A stretch of 64,000 bases of DNA from Celerinatantimonas sp046054165 (lineage in GTDB: Bacteria; Pseudomonadota; Gammaproteobacteria; Enterobacterales; Celerinatantimonadaceae): assembly GCF_046054165.1 (NCBI RefSeq), contig NZ_JBFNXK010000011.1:62001-126000 (forward strand), in the 5' to 3' direction. Shown here in pieces: positions 63,358-64,000 of the stretch. Position 1 is the stretch's first letter. The number at the start of each line of letters is the position of its first letter. Both the position numbers and the translations under genes were made by a program. Below the pieces are notes generated by a model. The model searched no databases. It was not told where the DNA came from and worked only from the letters and a program-made list of their open reading frames with translations.

Positions 63358-64000
63358 TTATTTGGTGGCAGGAGCCGGGAATCCATGCGCAAATAGCTTC
63401 GACAATGCCGGATATAATTTATGCAGCCGATCCAACGATAAAACCCCATCATCATCACTTAACGTGATCTGAGTCAGGCCATCCGAACTCCCAATCGTCA
63501 GCGTATAATTACCATCGGCTAATTCAACCGGTGTCACGCCATAAGCTTTTAAATCACCTCGTTTCCCACTGTCATAATCCACTTTTAATTCACCGGACTG
63601 AACAGAATACGCAGTCACTTTAAAGCCCAATAACGGTAAAGCCTTCCCTAAAGCTTTCAGTGTTGGGTGCAACGATGCGTGAGCGATCAATGCTGATGTT
63701 CCATCTGATGCAAAAGTCAACTGAATGGGTTCAATTGCCGCTGATTCAGATGCCACTGATGAAGGATGCGTTGCTTGCTTCTGAACTTGAGCCTGCAATT
63801 TTTGCTGCTGATCGTGAACATAAGCAACAAAACGATTAATTTCCAGCACTTCCTGACGTTGGTTACGTAAATCCTGACGCGTGGCCGGTCCGGCTGGCTT
63901 TTGTTCATAACCCAGCAAAACCGGAGCAATCATCGCACTACGACCATTGGGCGAAACGGCGATCCGATATTTAAAATGCCGACGATAATAAACATCATCA
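63358..64000 (-). CDS. bamC: Outer membrane assembly lipoprotein BamC, N-terminal part outside window
   Basis: C-terminal 213 residues visible; the frame stays open to the window edge (upstream codons read DDVYYRRHFKYRIAVSPNGR before the internal Met at 63933). The last part matches the second helix-grip domain of BamC (SALIAHASLHPTLKALGKALPLLGF, GVTPVELADGNYTLTIGSSDG). Low-identity family, so the call rests on pattern and on size. BamC is an accessory of the BAM complex that inserts beta-barrel proteins. Confidence 0.75.
   Translation of the reverse strand, partial: DDVYYRRHFKYRIAVSPNGRSAMIAPVLLGYEQKPAGPATRQDLRNQRQEVLEINRFVAYVHDQQQKLQAQVQKQATHPSSVASESAAIEPIQLTFASDGTSALIAHASLHPTLKALGKALPLLGFKVTAYSVQSGELKVDYDSGKRGDLKAYGVTPVELADGNYTLTIGSSDGLTQITLSDDDGVLSLDRLHKLYPALSKLFAHGFPAPATK

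Overview
The window is a chromosomal stretch of a Na+-dependent gammaproteobacterium of the Vibrio/Aeromonas/Celerinatantimonas kind. The evidence is a full Na+-NQR operon, PomAB sodium stator genes, the xseB-ispA-dxs and nrdR-ribD-ribE-ribBA-ribH-nusB-thiL-pgpA clusters, rlmG, metE/metR, and a prfB gene with the classical +1 frameshift. I cannot fix the genus from the sequence alone. Base composition is moderate (mid-40s GC by eye) apart from one AT-rich accessory patch at about 46.6-49.7 kb. No rRNA, tRNA, CRISPR array or complete insertion sequence was seen.

Layout. 1-2.2 kb: 3' part of pepD facing dinB. 2.3-9.4 kb: minus-strand operon nqrABCDEF-apbE-nqrM with a strong terminator. 9.7-16.8 kb: bolA, alkB, then rlmG-yajG-like-cyclophilin-ampG, maa, panE and yajL. 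16.9-20.2 kb: thiI, pomB, pomA (minus). 20.6-23.6 kb: xseB-ispA-dxs. 23.7-30.9 kb: an orphan peptide-binding protein gene and dppABCDF (minus). 31-31.7 kb: a long gene-free region. 31.7-37.5 kb: the riboflavin/nusB/thiL/pgpA operon. 37.5-46.6 kb: small accessory and metabolic units, each with a local regulator: doxX, a GlxA-type regulator with an isochorismatase-family hydrolase, a MerR regulator with an alpha/beta hydrolase, a GNAT enzyme, and an ene-reductase/OFA transporter pair divergent from a PadR regulator.

46.6-49.7 kb is the most unusual part. A histidine kinase gene is broken at both ends. Its 3' break coincides exactly with the core site of an integron gene cassette. Two minus-strand cassettes follow: a Vat-type xenobiotic acetyltransferase, and a protein of the AbiJ-like/HEPN family (STM4504/CBY_0614-like) that is probably an anti-phage RNase. 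A recognisable attC folding site lies between them. In both cassettes the 10 bases at the cassette start are the exact reverse complement of the 10 bases around the gene stop, as expected for the R' and R'' core sites of one circular cassette. No integrase gene is present in the window.

49.7-64 kb returns to core genes: glyA, metE divergent from metR (with three tandem MetJ-like boxes), a membrane diguanylate cyclase behind a Fur-like palindrome, a macro-domain protein, an ScsB/DsbD-type thiol reductase, lysS-prfB-recJ, and the 3' part of bamC.

How the genes connect. Na+-NQR makes the sodium gradient that PomAB could use for flagellar rotation. NqrB and NqrC need covalent FMN, supplied by ApbE, and the riboflavin operon for the precursor lies in the same window. 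The local regulators sit beside operator-like repeats that fit their families: a CCTAAAG/CTTTAGG dyad inside a 19-bp promoter spacer for MerR, ATGT-N8-ACAT for PadR, a 20-bp-period direct repeat for the AraC-type regulator, and met-box-like 8-mers at metE.
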